NCBI GenBank assembly: GCA_902619165.1
Contig: CACNDI010000002.1
Location: forward strand, 1-64,000
Reading direction: 5' to 3'
Origin: an uncultured Alphaproteobacteria bacterium
Lineage (GTDB): Bacteria; Pseudomonadota; Alphaproteobacteria; Rhodobacterales; Rhodobacteraceae
Length of the DNA: 64,000 nucleotides
Under the pieces are notes generated by a model. That model searched no databases. It was not told where the DNA came from and saw nothing but the letters and a program-made list of their open reading frames with translations. Positions 27,899-37,212 of this stretch are shown here, piece by piece. Made by a program: the position numbers and the translations under genes. Position 1 is the stretch's first letter. Each line of letters starts with the position of its first letter.

Positions 27899-30448
27899 CT
27901 AGTTTAAATTTCTTATTCTTGATTGAGCGGCGGCCAGCCTAGCTATCGGCACTCTATATGGCGAACATGATATGTATTCAAAACCAACAGAGCGACAAAA
28001 ACTAATGGATGTAGGGTCGCCACCATGCTCGCCACATAAGCCAGTGACTATCTTTGAATTCGTATTCCTAGCTCTTTGCACTGCTATTTTAAGCAATTCG
28101 CCTACACCCTCGACATCAATAGTTTTGAAAGGATCGCCACTAAAAAGTCCCTTCTCAATATACTCTTTCATAAATCTATTAGAATCATCTCTGCTCAAAC
28201 CATAAGTCATTTGAGTTAGGTCATTTGTACCAAAACTCAAAAAATCGCAGGATTGCGCAATATCACCTGCTCTTAACGCAGCTCTGGGAGTTTCAACCAT
28301 TACTCCTAACTTATATTTAAGATTTACAAAATTCTTCTTATTTAATTGTGAAAAAACTTTTCTTATTCTGTCTCTTACCAAATCAACTTCTTTATTAGCA
28401 GAAATTAATGGGATCATAATTTCGGGATTTGCTACTATTTTGTATTTCTTGAAAACCTCAATGGCCGCCAGAAAAATAGCTTGCACCTGCATATCATATA
28501 TCTCGGGAACCATCACACCAAGCCTCACACCTCTAGTACCCAACATTGGATTGAACTCAGTTAGACCTTTTATGCGATCAGCCAGTTGCTGTTCCGTTAT
28601 CGCCATAAGATTTGCCGTCCTCCGAATTTCTTGTTGTGAATTTGGAAGAAACTCATGCAGTGGTGGATCTAAAAGTCTTATAGTTACTGGCAGATTCGAC
28701 ATCTCTTTAAACAGGTCAATAAAATCTTCTTTCTGTATCGGCAGAAGCCTCTCAATTATTGATCCTCTCTCCTTGTCACTGTTAGTTAGTATCATTTGTC
28801 TAACCAGATTTATACGATTGGAATCGGTAAACATGTGCTCGGTTCTACATAGACCAATTCCATCTACTTCATAAAAAAGCGCTACTTTAGCATCTTCCAC
28901 CGTATCAGCGTTTGCTCTTATTTGAATATCACAGAACTCATTAGCCCATTGCAAAAGTGTGCTAAACGTGTTCGTGGTCTCAGGTGGTCTTAGTTTTACT
29001 TTTTCGAGATATATGGCTCCTGTAGAACCATCGATTGTAATTTCATCACCCTCTGATATTACTTTACCATCCTCTAATAAAAGTATTTTTTCCTGTTCCT
29101 TAAATACCACATTTCTTGTTCCTACGATACATGGTATTCCCATTCCCCTAGCTATAACAGCAGCATGGCTGGTCATCCCTCCTTTTACGGTTAATACACC
29201 TTTTGACAGAGACATAGCATTGATGTCATCGGATATAGTCTCGGTTTTAATTAATATTGCATCGGTTTCAGTTGAGTTGTATTCAATAACTTTATTAGTA
29301 GACATAGCTACCCTCCCGGAAGCAGCACCAGGGCTTGCTGGTACTCCCAAAAGCGCGACCCTCGGCTTTATATCTTCCGATACCGATGGATGAAGAAAAA
29401 TATCTAGGTATTCTGGGTTAATTAGCAAGAGCCCATCTTCTTTTTCGATTATATTTTCTTGGACTGATGAAACAACAAACTCAATAAACTTCTTGTGAGG
29501 TAAAACTACCTCTTTTAAACCAATCAAAAATAATGTACCGCCATCTAACAGAAAAGTTACCTCTAATGGTGACTTAACTTTTTTTGTCAAACTCTCAATC
29601 AAACTACGCAATGAATTAGGTTTAAATACTTTGTTTACCTCTTCTTTATTTAATGGGTTGAGAGAGGCCTTTTGGTCACTTTTATCAAATCGAAAGCACT
29701 GATAGCTTGACTTTCCTATTTTATCATCGAAGTTCATAACCTTGAAATATTCCACTGGCTTCTCTTCAAAACCAGAGTGCATTTCTTGTAGAATTATTGG
29801 TATTAACTCCTCACTCTTCCTACCACTGACATCCCGTAGTATTTTCTGAGTAGGGCTAATCCAACTTTTATAAATTGAATTGATTACTTCTATTAATTGC
29901 TCTGAAATACTTCTTGGGAAATTTGAACCTGTTTCCAAAGAGATTAATTTTTTTATCCTGCTAATTTGCCTCGAACTGCCTTCCTCAAATACGGATTCTG
30001 GACTTTTTGGGTTTTCTAATAATCGGCGAAGTTCATCACATTTTTCAAGATCTAAATTATATATAGTCGAAGAAAACATTCTAAGGAAGCTTAGGTAAAT
30101 CTGTGATGCTTTTTTAATCCCTACCCTCTTTTTGAGGATCTCATAGCTGCTATCGTCTAGCCCAATATAAAGAATTGGCTCATTTTTTGCGGAAAGGTCC
30201 GTAACAGGACTCGGTCTTATTGCCAGTAATTTATTCTTAAAGTGTGAAAGAATTTCAGCCGGAACGCATTTTTTCTCAAATATTTCTTTAACCAATTCTC
30301 CGGAAAGGAATACTGTTTCAGGCACAGGAAACTGCCACTTTTTAGCTAAACTAAGGTTGCACGCTTTGCTCCCAAATTCATCGATTTTTTTTTGCTTATC
30401 TGGTATCTCATTAAAAAAATATCTAGATCTTAAATTCGTATCGTTCAT
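27899..30448 (-). CDS. PPDK-like PEP-binding protein with eroded ATP-grasp domain
   Basis: 849 residues, slightly short for pyruvate phosphate dikinase (about 875-890). The phospho-His domain is intact (VKGGMTSHAAVIARGMGIPC, His near 427), as is the PEP/pyruvate barrel: RLLDPPLHEFLP, GTRGVRLG, GVMVETPRAAL, SFGTNDLTQMTYGLSRDD, and the catalytic Cys in GLCGEHGGDP near 805. The N-terminal nucleotide domain is badly diverged: GSKACNLSLA keeps the Lys, but the normal RSGA segment is IRPSP and the terminal LQTR-type motif is LIGLKE. It may not use ATP normally. It overlaps the glyS stop by ATGA, a link I recall from Rhodobacterales. Confidence 0.8.
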   Translation of the reverse strand: MNDTNLRSRYFFNEIPDKQKKIDEFGSKACNLSLAKKWQFPVPETVFLSGELVKEIFEKKCVPAEILSHFKNKLLAIRPSPVTDLSAKNEPILYIGLDDSSYEILKKRVGIKKASQIYLSFLRMFSSTIYNLDLEKCDELRRLLENPKSPESVFEEGSSRQISRIKKLISLETGSNFPRSISEQLIEVINSIYKSWISPTQKILRDVSGRKSEELIPIILQEMHSGFEEKPVEYFKVMNFDDKIGKSSYQCFRFDKSDQKASLNPLNKEEVNKVFKPNSLRSLIESLTKKVKSPLEVTFLLDGGTLFLIGLKEVVLPHKKFIEFVVSSVQENIIEKEDGLLLINPEYLDIFLHPSVSEDIKPRVALLGVPASPGAASGRVAMSTNKVIEYNSTETDAILIKTETISDDINAMSLSKGVLTVKGGMTSHAAVIARGMGIPCIVGTRNVVFKEQEKILLLEDGKVISEGDEITIDGSTGAIYLEKVKLRPPETTNTFSTLLQWANEFCDIQIRANADTVEDAKVALFYEVDGIGLCRTEHMFTDSNRINLVRQMILTNSDKERGSIIERLLPIQKEDFIDLFKEMSNLPVTIRLLDPPLHEFLPNSQQEIRRTANLMAITEQQLADRIKGLTEFNPMLGTRGVRLGVMVPEIYDMQVQAIFLAAIEVFKKYKIVANPEIMIPLISANKEVDLVRDRIRKVFSQLNKKNFVNLKYKLGVMVETPRAALRAGDIAQSCDFLSFGTNDLTQMTYGLSRDDSNRFMKEYIEKGLFSGDPFKTIDVEGVGELLKIAVQRARNTNSKIVTGLCGEHGGDPTSISFCRSVGFEYISCSPYRVPIARLAAAQSRIRNLN

Positions 30449-32502
30449 TTTTTGTCCAATTCCGAAAATACCACAACTCTATCCATAGTTTCTCGGATTT
30501 GATACAATAATGAATATCTAAAAATCCTAAGTGCATTATCTTCACAATTAACTTGTACATTATCAAGGAAATGATTGATAGAATCCACCATTGAATTCAG
30601 CTCAAAAAGAGCAGCCTTAAAATCTTTGAGTTTCAAGCTACCTTCTACTTGCTCTTTAGTTAGCATCAATTGTTTTTGCACTAATTTATCTTCTTCAGCC
30701 GCACGTTCTTCAGAAATTTCTTTTTCAAAACCTAAGATCTCTTTATTAGAACTTAAGAAATTAGAAACTCTCTTATAGGCTGCTAAAACTCTTACACCAG
30801 ACGTGGAAGAAATAAATGCATTCATCTGAGCTATCATACCCGGCATGAAGGGCAAAAAATCTAGCTTGTAATGCTCGACCACTGCGTTCACCACCTTTTT
30901 TTGATAATTTTTTTCTGTCAGGTAATATACTATTCTCTCCTTTAGAAATCGCTGCAAAGAGGGCTTATCAAAATTACTCTCCGTTAAATCAATCAAGTAA
31001 TCTAAATCAATATCTAACTTGTTCTCTAGTATTATCCTTATTATCCCCAAGGCGGCTCTCCTCAAAGCAAAGGGATCTTTATTTCCAGTAGGCCTAATGC
31101 CAATCTTCCAAAGGGAGGTTAAATAATCAATTTTATCACTAAGTGACAGCACTATTGAAAGCGGATGTTTTGGAACGCCATCGTTGGAACCAACGGGCAA
31201 GTAGTGATCTCGGATCGCATCAGAGACCGTTTTTTCAAAACCCTCAGATCTAGCATAATGAGATCCCATAATACCCTGCAAGGAAGGAAACTCTGCTACG
31301 ATGTCAGAGACAAGGTCAGCCTTAATAAGTTTTGCTGCTTTACTTACCTCGTCCTTTTCGAGTTCAAATTGGCTGGCAAGCATCACAGAAAACTTAACTA
31401 TTCTTTCTACTCTATTATACTGAGATCCTAGCTTTTCATGAAACCTAACACTTTTCAATTTATCATTCCAGGCCATCATTCCTTGATGTTTCACAAGATC
31501 TAGATCATTTTGATAAAAGAAAATCGCATCTTTTAATCTAGAATTTAAAACACGCATATTGCCAGAAAGAATTGTTTTTTGTTGATCATGAGTTTCTAGA
31601 TCAGTAATTAACAAAAATCCTTCAACCTTCCCATTGATACTACTTCTTAGAGATAAGAACTTTTGATGCTCTCTCATAGAAGTGACAATCACTTCTTCGG
31701 GTATCGAAAGTAATTCTTCAGGAATCTTACCCAGTAAGGGAATTGGAAATTCTGTTAACCCAACTATTTCTTCTAGAAGTTTATTATCCTCTACCAAGTA
31801 AAACCCGTTGGCTTCCGCTAGTCTCTTACCTTCTTGGACAATTATTTTTTTACGCTCCTGAGGCTGGAGAATAACTTTACCGTTGGCAATCTTTTCCTGA
31901 TAATCGTTGATTGATTTAAAATCAAAAAACTCTGGATACATCACATGATGGGCTCTTGTAACAATACCTGATTCAATATCTCTTACATGCAAGGGTACTC
32001 TTTCCCGTTTCTCATTTTCAAAAAGAACAGCAGTTATACTTCTAAGTGGTCTAACCCATCTGAGAGAATAATTATCGCCCCAGTACATAGATTTTGGCCA
32101 ATTAAACTCTTGAATAATCTCAGTAAAAATCCGCGATAAAATATTTGATAGGGATTGAGAATTTATCTTTAAAGTGTAAAAATAAAATGATCCCTTCGTT
32201 GTTTTTTTTTCTTGTAATTCACTTCTTGCGATCTTATTTTTTCTCAAAAACCCATCTATTGCATTGGTAGGTGCTCCCAACCGAGGTCCACGTATTTCTT
32301 TGATACTTTCTTTCACTTTAATTGATATGTTTTCGAGAATAATCCCTAGTCTCATTGGTGTGACAAATGGGACCATTTCCCCGAAAATCAAACCGTTTTC
32401 ATTAACTTTTTTTAAAGTTAAGATTTCCAGTTGACGCATAGCAGGTGCTTGCATTTTTGCGGGTATCTCTTCAGAGATCAGTTCCAATATAAAATCGCTC
32501 AA
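30445..32502 (-). CDS. glyS: Glycyl-tRNA synthetase beta subunit
   Basis: 685 residues, the standard size. N-terminal LILELISEEIPAKMQAPA, then GPRLGAPTNAIDGFLRK, YWGDNYSLRWVRPLRSI, IVTSMREHQKFLSL, GIMGSHYARSEGF and FALRRAALGIIRIILE are conserved GlyS blocks, with the C-terminal helical anticodon-binding region. It works with GlyQ as an alpha2beta2 enzyme. The DUF6446 gene separates it from glyQ. Confidence 0.96.
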   Translation of the reverse strand: MSDFILELISEEIPAKMQAPAMRQLEILTLKKVNENGLIFGEMVPFVTPMRLGIILENISIKVKESIKEIRGPRLGAPTNAIDGFLRKNKIARSELQEKKTTKGSFYFYTLKINSQSLSNILSRIFTEIIQEFNWPKSMYWGDNYSLRWVRPLRSITAVLFENEKRERVPLHVRDIESGIVTRAHHVMYPEFFDFKSINDYQEKIANGKVILQPQERKKIIVQEGKRLAEANGFYLVEDNKLLEEIVGLTEFPIPLLGKIPEELLSIPEEVIVTSMREHQKFLSLRSSINGKVEGFLLITDLETHDQQKTILSGNMRVLNSRLKDAIFFYQNDLDLVKHQGMMAWNDKLKSVRFHEKLGSQYNRVERIVKFSVMLASQFELEKDEVSKAAKLIKADLVSDIVAEFPSLQGIMGSHYARSEGFEKTVSDAIRDHYLPVGSNDGVPKHPLSIVLSLSDKIDYLTSLWKIGIRPTGNKDPFALRRAALGIIRIILENKLDIDLDYLIDLTESNFDKPSLQRFLKERIVYYLTEKNYQKKVVNAVVEHYKLDFLPFMPGMIAQMNAFISSTSGVRVLAAYKRVSNFLSSNKEILGFEKEISEERAAEEDKLVQKQLMLTKEQVEGSLKLKDFKAALFELNSMVDSINHFLDNVQVNCEDNALRIFRYSLLYQIRETMDRVVVFSELDKK

Positions 32503-32504
32503 CT

Positions 32505-32948
32505 CTATTCTTTCATATACTTAGAATTTAATTGCCTCCAACGATAACTTCTCCCATCTGGATAAATAGCTATCACATTATCAATGCCGTCAAACTCTTC
32601 TTTTTGAAATAAAAAGGCAGATGCTTTACCATCTTCTAAATCTTTTGTTATTCTTTCAGCATTAAAGCACTTGAACCAAAAAGGTGCAGTAAGGGGTGTT
32701 GGTTTCTCGTATTTAGGAAGATTAATATTATCTAACGCATCGACAACAAAGCATTCTCTGAGCTTCAAACCTGAACTTTCAGAGTCTATCCCTTGATAGT
32801 AGGAAATTTTGTACCTCTTTTTACCTAATAAAATATTTTGTCTAATATCTATTAAGTCATAGTAGGCATAGTTTTGGAAATAAAACAACGTCGCTGTAAA
32901 AATGACAACAATACATAAAAATAAAAGAATGAAACGTTTTCCGTTCAT
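32505..32948 (-). CDS. DUF6446-like protein between glyQ and glyS
   Basis: 147 residues, one N-terminal membrane segment (about 5-24) and a small soluble domain with KISYYQGIDSESSGLKLREC, TPLTAPFWFKCF and VIAIYPDGRSYRWRQLN. This matches my recollection of DUF6446 proteins (the GIDADSSPLRYRAC, TPLNAPDWFDCF, VFPDGRGY pattern), which lie between glyQ and glyS in Rhodobacterales. The two retained cysteines (in LREC and FKCF) could form a disulfide if the domain is periplasmic. Function unknown. It is coupled to glyQ by a one-base overlap. Confidence 0.7.
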   Translation of the reverse strand: MNGKRFILLFLCIVVIFTATLFYFQNYAYYDLIDIRQNILLGKKRYKISYYQGIDSESSGLKLRECFVVDALDNINLPKYEKPTPLTAPFWFKCFNAERITKDLEDGKASAFLFQKEEFDGIDNVIAIYPDGRSYRWRQLNSKYMKE

Positions 32949-33862
32949 TATACTCTCGATGAAACTTCATCTATATAGGCATCTGCACACAACTTAGCCA
33001 ATGCTCTCACTCTGCCAATATATACTTGTCGTTGGGCGGTAGAAATTACACCTCTTGAGTCAAGTACATTAAATAGGTGTGAAGCTTTTATACACTGGTC
33101 GTATGCTGGTTGGACAAGAATATTTTTTTTTGATGAAGACTCATTTTTGAGGTCTCCCATTCCCAGTATTTCTTGACACATTCTCTCTGCATCATCAAAA
33201 TGGCGAAAAACAATTTCTGTGTTTGCAACATTAAAATTCCACTCACTATATTGCTTTTCTGCCTTGAGAAAAATATCTGAGTATTTTAATGGTCTTTGAC
33301 TGTTTGGGGAATTGTAAGGTAAAATCATTACAGAGTCACACTCCAAAATAAACATCGCAAGTCTTTCGAGACCGTAAGTAATCTCTCCTGTAATCGGTTT
33401 GCAATCATGTCCCCCTACTTGTTGGAAGTAAGTGAATTGACTAATCTCCATACCGTCACACCAAACCTCCCAACCTAGTCCCCATGCGCCTAAAGTAGGA
33501 CTTTCCCAGTCGTCCTCTACGAATCTGATGTCGTGGACTTTGTTATCAATACCCAAAAACTTTAAGCTTTCCAAATACATTTCTTTCAATATGATTGGTG
33601 AAGGCTTCATAACAACTTGAAACTGATAATAGTGCTGCAATCGATTTGGACTGTCTCCAAAACGACCATCAGAAGGTCGCCGACATGGTTGTACATAAGC
33701 AGCTGACCAATGATCTGGGCCTAAGCTCCTTAGGGTTGTCGCTGGATGAAAAGTTCCGGCTCCTACCTCCAGGTCATAAGGCTGAAGTATAACACACCCT
33801 TTATCGGACCAAAAGTTTTGTAGCAATAGAATGATTTGTTGAAAACAATCTGGCTTTTGCAT
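32948..33862 (-). CDS. glyQ: Glycyl-tRNA synthetase alpha subunit
   Basis: 304 residues. Class II synthetase fold with [20 protein letters not shown] (motif 1 region), [39 protein letters not shown] and [12 protein letters not shown] (motif 3). It is first of the glyQ-DUF6446-glyS-PPDK-like set, with a 49-base gap before folE. Confidence 0.97.
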   Translation of the reverse strand: MQKPDCFQQIILLLQNFWSDKGCVILQPYDLEVGAGTFHPATTLRSLGPDHWSAAYVQPCRRPSDGRFGDSPNRLQHYYQFQVVMKPSPIILKEMYLESLKFLGIDNKVHDIRFVEDDWESPTLGAWGLGWEVWCDGMEISQFTYFQQVGGHDCKPITGEITYGLERLAMFILECDSVMILPYNSPNSQRPLKYSDIFLKAEKQYSEWNFNVANTEIVFRHFDDAERMCQEILGMGDLKNESSSKKNILVQPAYDQCIKASHLFNVLDSRGVISTAQRQVYIGRVRALAKLCADAYIDEVSSRV

Positions 33863-33911
33863 TAGTGGTCTTTATTCATTTTATCTGGGCTTGTGACTCT
33901 AAAAAAATTTT

Positions 33912-34526
33912 TCAGCTGACGGATCTTATAAACTCATTCTTTTTCTCTGAGTCATTTAGGAAAACACCAGTGAAATGCATGGTTTTCATGATGGAACCGT
34001 GTTTTTTTACACCTCTCGAGGACATACAATGATGTTCTCCTTCAACTATAACTCCTACTCCTAAACAATCTAAGTGAGTTTGTAAACAATTACCTATCTC
34101 AGCGGTCATCTTTTCCTGCACCTGCAAACGTCTTGCAAAAACTTCAACAAGTCGAGCAAGTTTTGATAGGCCCACTACTTTTTTATTTGGTATATATCCT
34201 AGGTGAACCTTTCCTACGATTGGAGCAAAATGATGTTCGCAGAAACTGTGGAAACTCACATCTTTTAGACTTATCATTTCTTTGTAACCCTCTACCTCTT
34301 CAAAAGTCTTACTAAGTATTTCTAACGGGTTCTGGTTGTACCCGGCAAACCACTCTTTATAGGCCTTTAAAATCCTTTTTGGCGTCTCTTTAAGACCTTC
34401 TCTGTCTGGGTTCTCGCCTATCCATTTTAGTAGCAACTCGAGTGCTTTTTTTGCATCATCATTTGACACACCGTTACTAAACTTGTTTTCCGCGGTTCCG
34501 GAAAGATTTTTTTCCACAATATTCAC
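33912..34526 (-). CDS. folE: GTP cyclohydrolase I
   Basis: 204 residues. Zinc/active-site motifs SFCEHHFAPIVGKVHLGYIP, GLSKLARLVEVFARRLQVQE split by function, and VEGEHHCMSSRGVKKHGS with the second zinc Cys. It makes dihydroneopterin triphosphate, the first folate step, matching folB and folP elsewhere in the window. The start is GTG at 34526, preceded by ACGAGGAAAATTAA. Confidence 0.95.
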   Translation of the reverse strand: MNIVEKNLSGTAENKFSNGVSNDDAKKALELLLKWIGENPDREGLKETPKRILKAYKEWFAGYNQNPLEILSKTFEEVEGYKEMISLKDVSFHSFCEHHFAPIVGKVHLGYIPNKKVVGLSKLARLVEVFARRLQVQEKMTAEIGNCLQTHLDCLGVGVIVEGEHHCMSSRGVKKHGSIMKTMHFTGVFLNDSEKKNEFIRSVS

Positions 34527-34593
34527 TTAATTTTCCTCGTAAACTTTCAGATTGTTACTATAAAGGTCTATAAGAAAAAATATAGACTAGTAA

Positions 34594-34623
34594 TTGAAAT
34601 TTTGGAACAGATTTAGATATTTT
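34594..34623 (+). promoter_or_regulatory. Putative promoter upstream of pyrC
   Basis: TTGAAA at 34594-34599 and TATTTT at 34618-34623 with an 18-base spacer resemble a sigma-70 type promoter. Transcription would begin close to 34630, at the start of the perfect inverted repeat 34628-34650, about 96 bases before the pyrC ATG. The -10 box matches only four of six consensus bases. Confidence 0.35.
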
Positions 34624-34627
34624 TTAC

Positions 34628-34650
34628 GAAAGAGTGGATCAAACTCTTTC
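34628..34650. repeat. Perfect 8-bp inverted repeat upstream of pyrC
   Basis: GAAAGAGT (34628-34635), a seven-base loop GGATCAA, and ACTCTTTC (34643-34650) form a perfect inverted repeat in the 199-base gap between the divergent folE and pyrC genes. No T-run follows on either strand, so it is not a standard intrinsic terminator. It may be an operator or a 5' hairpin of the pyrC mRNA. Confidence 0.55.
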
Positions 34651-34725
34651 TAAGAAAGCCAATAATATTAATTAACATAAACGAGATAAGTCATTATTAT
34701 AAACAAAAAAATTTAAACCTGATTA

Positions 34726-35769
34726 ATGGAAAAAATCTTTCTTGATATTTTAAGGCCTGATGATTGGCATGTACATTTACGCGAAGGCGAAGTGTTATCG
34801 AATGTTTTGCCATTTACTTATGAAAACTTTGGTTCGGCCCTTATTATGCCCAACTTGGATATTCCTATTACGAATATTTCTTTAGCTGACAACTATTATA
34901 ATGAGATCTGTAAACAGATTCCGAAGGCAGCAAAGTTTACCCCAAATATGACACTCTATTTGACAGATTGTTTAAGCAAAGATGAAATCAGAAAAGTTAG
35001 TACTCACAAACATATCAAGGCCATTAAGATGTACCCAAAAGGAGCGACGACCAATTCAGACTCCGGGATATCCGATTTTAAAAATTTCTATCATTTGTTT
35101 GAAGTGATGGAAGAAAGTGGCGTTATACTATCTATACATGGTGAGGTTACAGATGAAAAGGTTGATGTATTTGAGCGAGAAAGCGTTTTTATTGAAAAAG
35201 TTTTGACAAAAATAATCAAGCAATTTCCAAATTTAAAAATAGTTTTAGAGCATATCACGTCATCGGATGCAGTAAATTTCATAAATGAACAAAGTATGGT
35301 TGCGGCAACAATCACCATTCATCACTTGATGGTAAATAGAAACATAATGCTATCGAAAGGAATTAGACCAGATTTTTATTGTGCACCAATTTTAAAAACA
35401 GAATATGATCGTCGTGCTCTAGTACAAGCTGCAATATCAGGTGACCGTAAATTTTTCCTTGGTACGGACAGCGCTCCTCATGTCGAGGGCAAAAAAATAG
35501 CTTCCTGTGGATGTGCTGGAATATTTAGCAGTCCTCTTGCAATTCCACTTTTGATACAATTATTCGAAGAACATAGCTCTTTGAAGAAAATTGAACCCTT
35601 TGCGTCTAAAAATGGTCGAGCGTTTTATGGCTTAAGGCAGCATAAAGATAGGGTAAGATATGTTAAAAGACCCAAATCGATAGAAGTCATAAAAGATATC
35701 AAGACTAGTGATGGAAAAATAAAGGTCTTCAACCCTTATAATGAAATTTATTGGGAAAAAGAAAATTAA
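34726..35769 (+). CDS. pyrC: Dihydroorotase (class II type)
   Basis: 347 residues, like Escherichia coli PyrC. Metal-binding ILRPDDWHVHLREGE, the carboxylated Lys in IKMYPKGATTNSDSG, LEHITSSDAV, ITIHHLMVNRN and FLGTDSAPHVEGKKI are all present. It closes carbamoyl aspartate to dihydroorotate. Followed by pyrE after 19 bases, so two consecutive-pathway genes form an operon. Confidence 0.95.
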   Translation: MEKIFLDILRPDDWHVHLREGEVLSNVLPFTYENFGSALIMPNLDIPITNISLADNYYNEICKQIPKAAKFTPNMTLYLTDCLSKDEIRKVSTHKHIKAIKMYPKGATTNSDSGISDFKNFYHLFEVMEESGVILSIHGEVTDEKVDVFERESVFIEKVLTKIIKQFPNLKIVLEHITSSDAVNFINEQSMVAATITIHHLMVNRNIMLSKGIRPDFYCAPILKTEYDRRALVQAAISGDRKFFLGTDSAPHVEGKKIASCGCAGIFSSPLAIPLLIQLFEEHSSLKKIEPFASKNGRAFYGLRQHKDRVRYVKRPKSIEVIKDIKTSDGKIKVFNPYNEIYWEKEN

Positions 35770-35788
35770 TATAATTTTGTGAGGGAAT

Positions 35789-36460
35789 ATGAACATAAAT
35801 GAACGATCCAGAAACACCGCAAAAATTCTAATCGATATTGGAGCCATTAACTTTAGTCTGGTGACACCTTTTAGATTGTCTTCGGGTTTTTTGTCACCAA
35901 GCTACATTGACTGCAGAAAGATTATTGCATATCCAACAGCTTTCAAATCTATCACTGATATGATGATAGATACCATCAAATCAGATATAGATTGCCAATC
36001 TCCAGATTATATTATAGGAGGTGAGACCGCAGGAATACCTTTTGGTGCAGTTATAGCAGAAAAAATGGGTTTACCCTTATCTTATGTGAGGAAAAAAGCA
36101 AAGGACTATGGAAAAAATAAATTGATTGAAGGGGAAATTTTTAAGGAAAAGAATAGCTTGTTAGTAGAAGATTTAATGACAGATGGACAATCTAAAATAA
36201 ATTTTGTCGAAAATATTAGATCACACGGTATTAAGTGTGATCTCAGTTTGGTTGTTTTCAAGTACAACATTTTCAAGGAAGCTGACATTTCTATGAGAAG
36301 AAATAATATCAAAGTATATTATCTTACCGACTGGGAAGATGTTTATAACCAAATGCGTTTTATGAATACATTTGATTCTAGTATTCTTTTAGAAATAAGA
36401 AAATTTTTAGATGATCCTGTTTCTTGGTCCAATTATAAGAATCAGACAACAAAATTGTAG
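35789..36460 (+). CDS. pyrE: Orotate phosphoribosyltransferase
   Basis: 223 residues. FRLSSGFLSPSYIDCRK at the substrate loop, GGETAGIPFGAVIAEKMG, YVRKKAKDYGKNKLIEG (flexible catalytic loop Lys residues) and the PRPP-binding segment SLLVEDLMTDGQSK, with the second acid of the usual VEDVxTTG replaced by a VEDLMTDG variant typical of alphaproteobacterial PyrE. Makes OMP. A clear GAGGGAAT ribosome binding site precedes the ATG. Confidence 0.93.
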   Translation: MNINERSRNTAKILIDIGAINFSLVTPFRLSSGFLSPSYIDCRKIIAYPTAFKSITDMMIDTIKSDIDCQSPDYIIGGETAGIPFGAVIAEKMGLPLSYVRKKAKDYGKNKLIEGEIFKEKNSLLVEDLMTDGQSKINFVENIRSHGIKCDLSLVVFKYNIFKEADISMRRNNIKVYYLTDWEDVYNQMRFMNTFDSSILLEIRKFLDDPVSWSNYKNQTTKL

Positions 36461-36477
36461 ATTAAAGGTAATTATTT

Positions 36478-37149
36478 TTAACCGTTTAAATCCAGATAAG
36501 TAAAAACATGTAAAGTATCTAAATCTTTGTCAATTACTGCATGATCAGAGACTTTTCCACCGAGGCTAAGGTAGAACTTTAGTAAAGGAGGCAAAAAATT
36601 ATAAGCCATTTTTTGTTTATCCGAACCAATAAGTTTTTTAATATCTAAAATGCTGTTTGCTTTCTTTGCGATTGATAATTTTGGTCCTGCTAGCTGATTT
36701 TTTTTTAAAGAGCTTAAAGAGGCCAAATGTCTTGGGTTATTTGCTCCAGAAAAGCTGGTACACCCAAATATAAAATTCCTCTGACTACTCGAGATTAGTG
36801 AAGCAAGATATTTAAAGGCAGTCAAAAGTAAAAATGGGTCTCTAGCCCTCTTATCAACGCATAATCTTCCAATCTCCAAAGGTTTGAAGGGTAAACTGGT
36901 CAATTGGGTTAAGTCGTAATATTGGGCAGAATAGCTATACAGAATATCTTTCATACTGGAAAACGATCTTGATCTAAAAACTAAAACTAGCTTATCATCC
37001 TTTTTATCAAATATCAGACAATGGTCTGAAATTTTATCGAACTTGTCTTCATCCAAACCAGTTTCACATTCTCTAAAAACCCTTTGCCTAAATTTTTGAG
37101 CTTTTATCCGATTGGCATCCGATTGGCCAAATTCTATTTGGTATCTCAT
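36478..37149 (-). CDS. olsB: OlsB-like GNAT N-acyltransferase
   Basis: 223 residues of the acetyltransferase family that includes OlsB (ornithine N-acyltransferase, 3-hydroxyacyl-ACP dependent). Markers: RQRVFRECETGLDEDKFDKI near residue 22, DHCLIFDKK, the core LEIGRLCVDKRAR-x-PF near 95-107, NFIFGCTSFSGAN and LPPLLKFYLSLGGKV. OlsB makes lyso-ornithine lipid, acylated by OlsA, which is not in the window. Ornithine lipids replace phospholipids under phosphate limitation. Function by family membership; substrate not proven. Confidence 0.8.
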   Translation of the reverse strand: MRYQIEFGQSDANRIKAQKFRQRVFRECETGLDEDKFDKISDHCLIFDKKDDKLVLVFRSRSFSSMKDILYSYSAQYYDLTQLTSLPFKPLEIGRLCVDKRARDPFLLLTAFKYLASLISSSQRNFIFGCTSFSGANNPRHLASLSSLKKNQLAGPKLSIAKKANSILDIKKLIGSDKQKMAYNFLPPLLKFYLSLGGKVSDHAVIDKDLDTLHVFTYLDLNG

Positions 37150-37152
37150 TAT

Positions 37153-37180
37153 TTGATCTTTCCTAAATTGAGACTATAAT
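37153..37180 (+). promoter_or_regulatory. Putative sigma-70 promoter for msrB
   Basis: TTGATC (37153-37158), 16-base spacer, TATAAT (37175-37180); the -10 is a perfect consensus. The predicted start near 37187 leaves a 26-base leader before the msrB ATG at 37213. It overlaps the divergent olsB upstream region. Confidence 0.55.
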
Positions 37181-37212
37181 CACTGTACATGATAATTACT
37201 ATAAAGTAGCAC

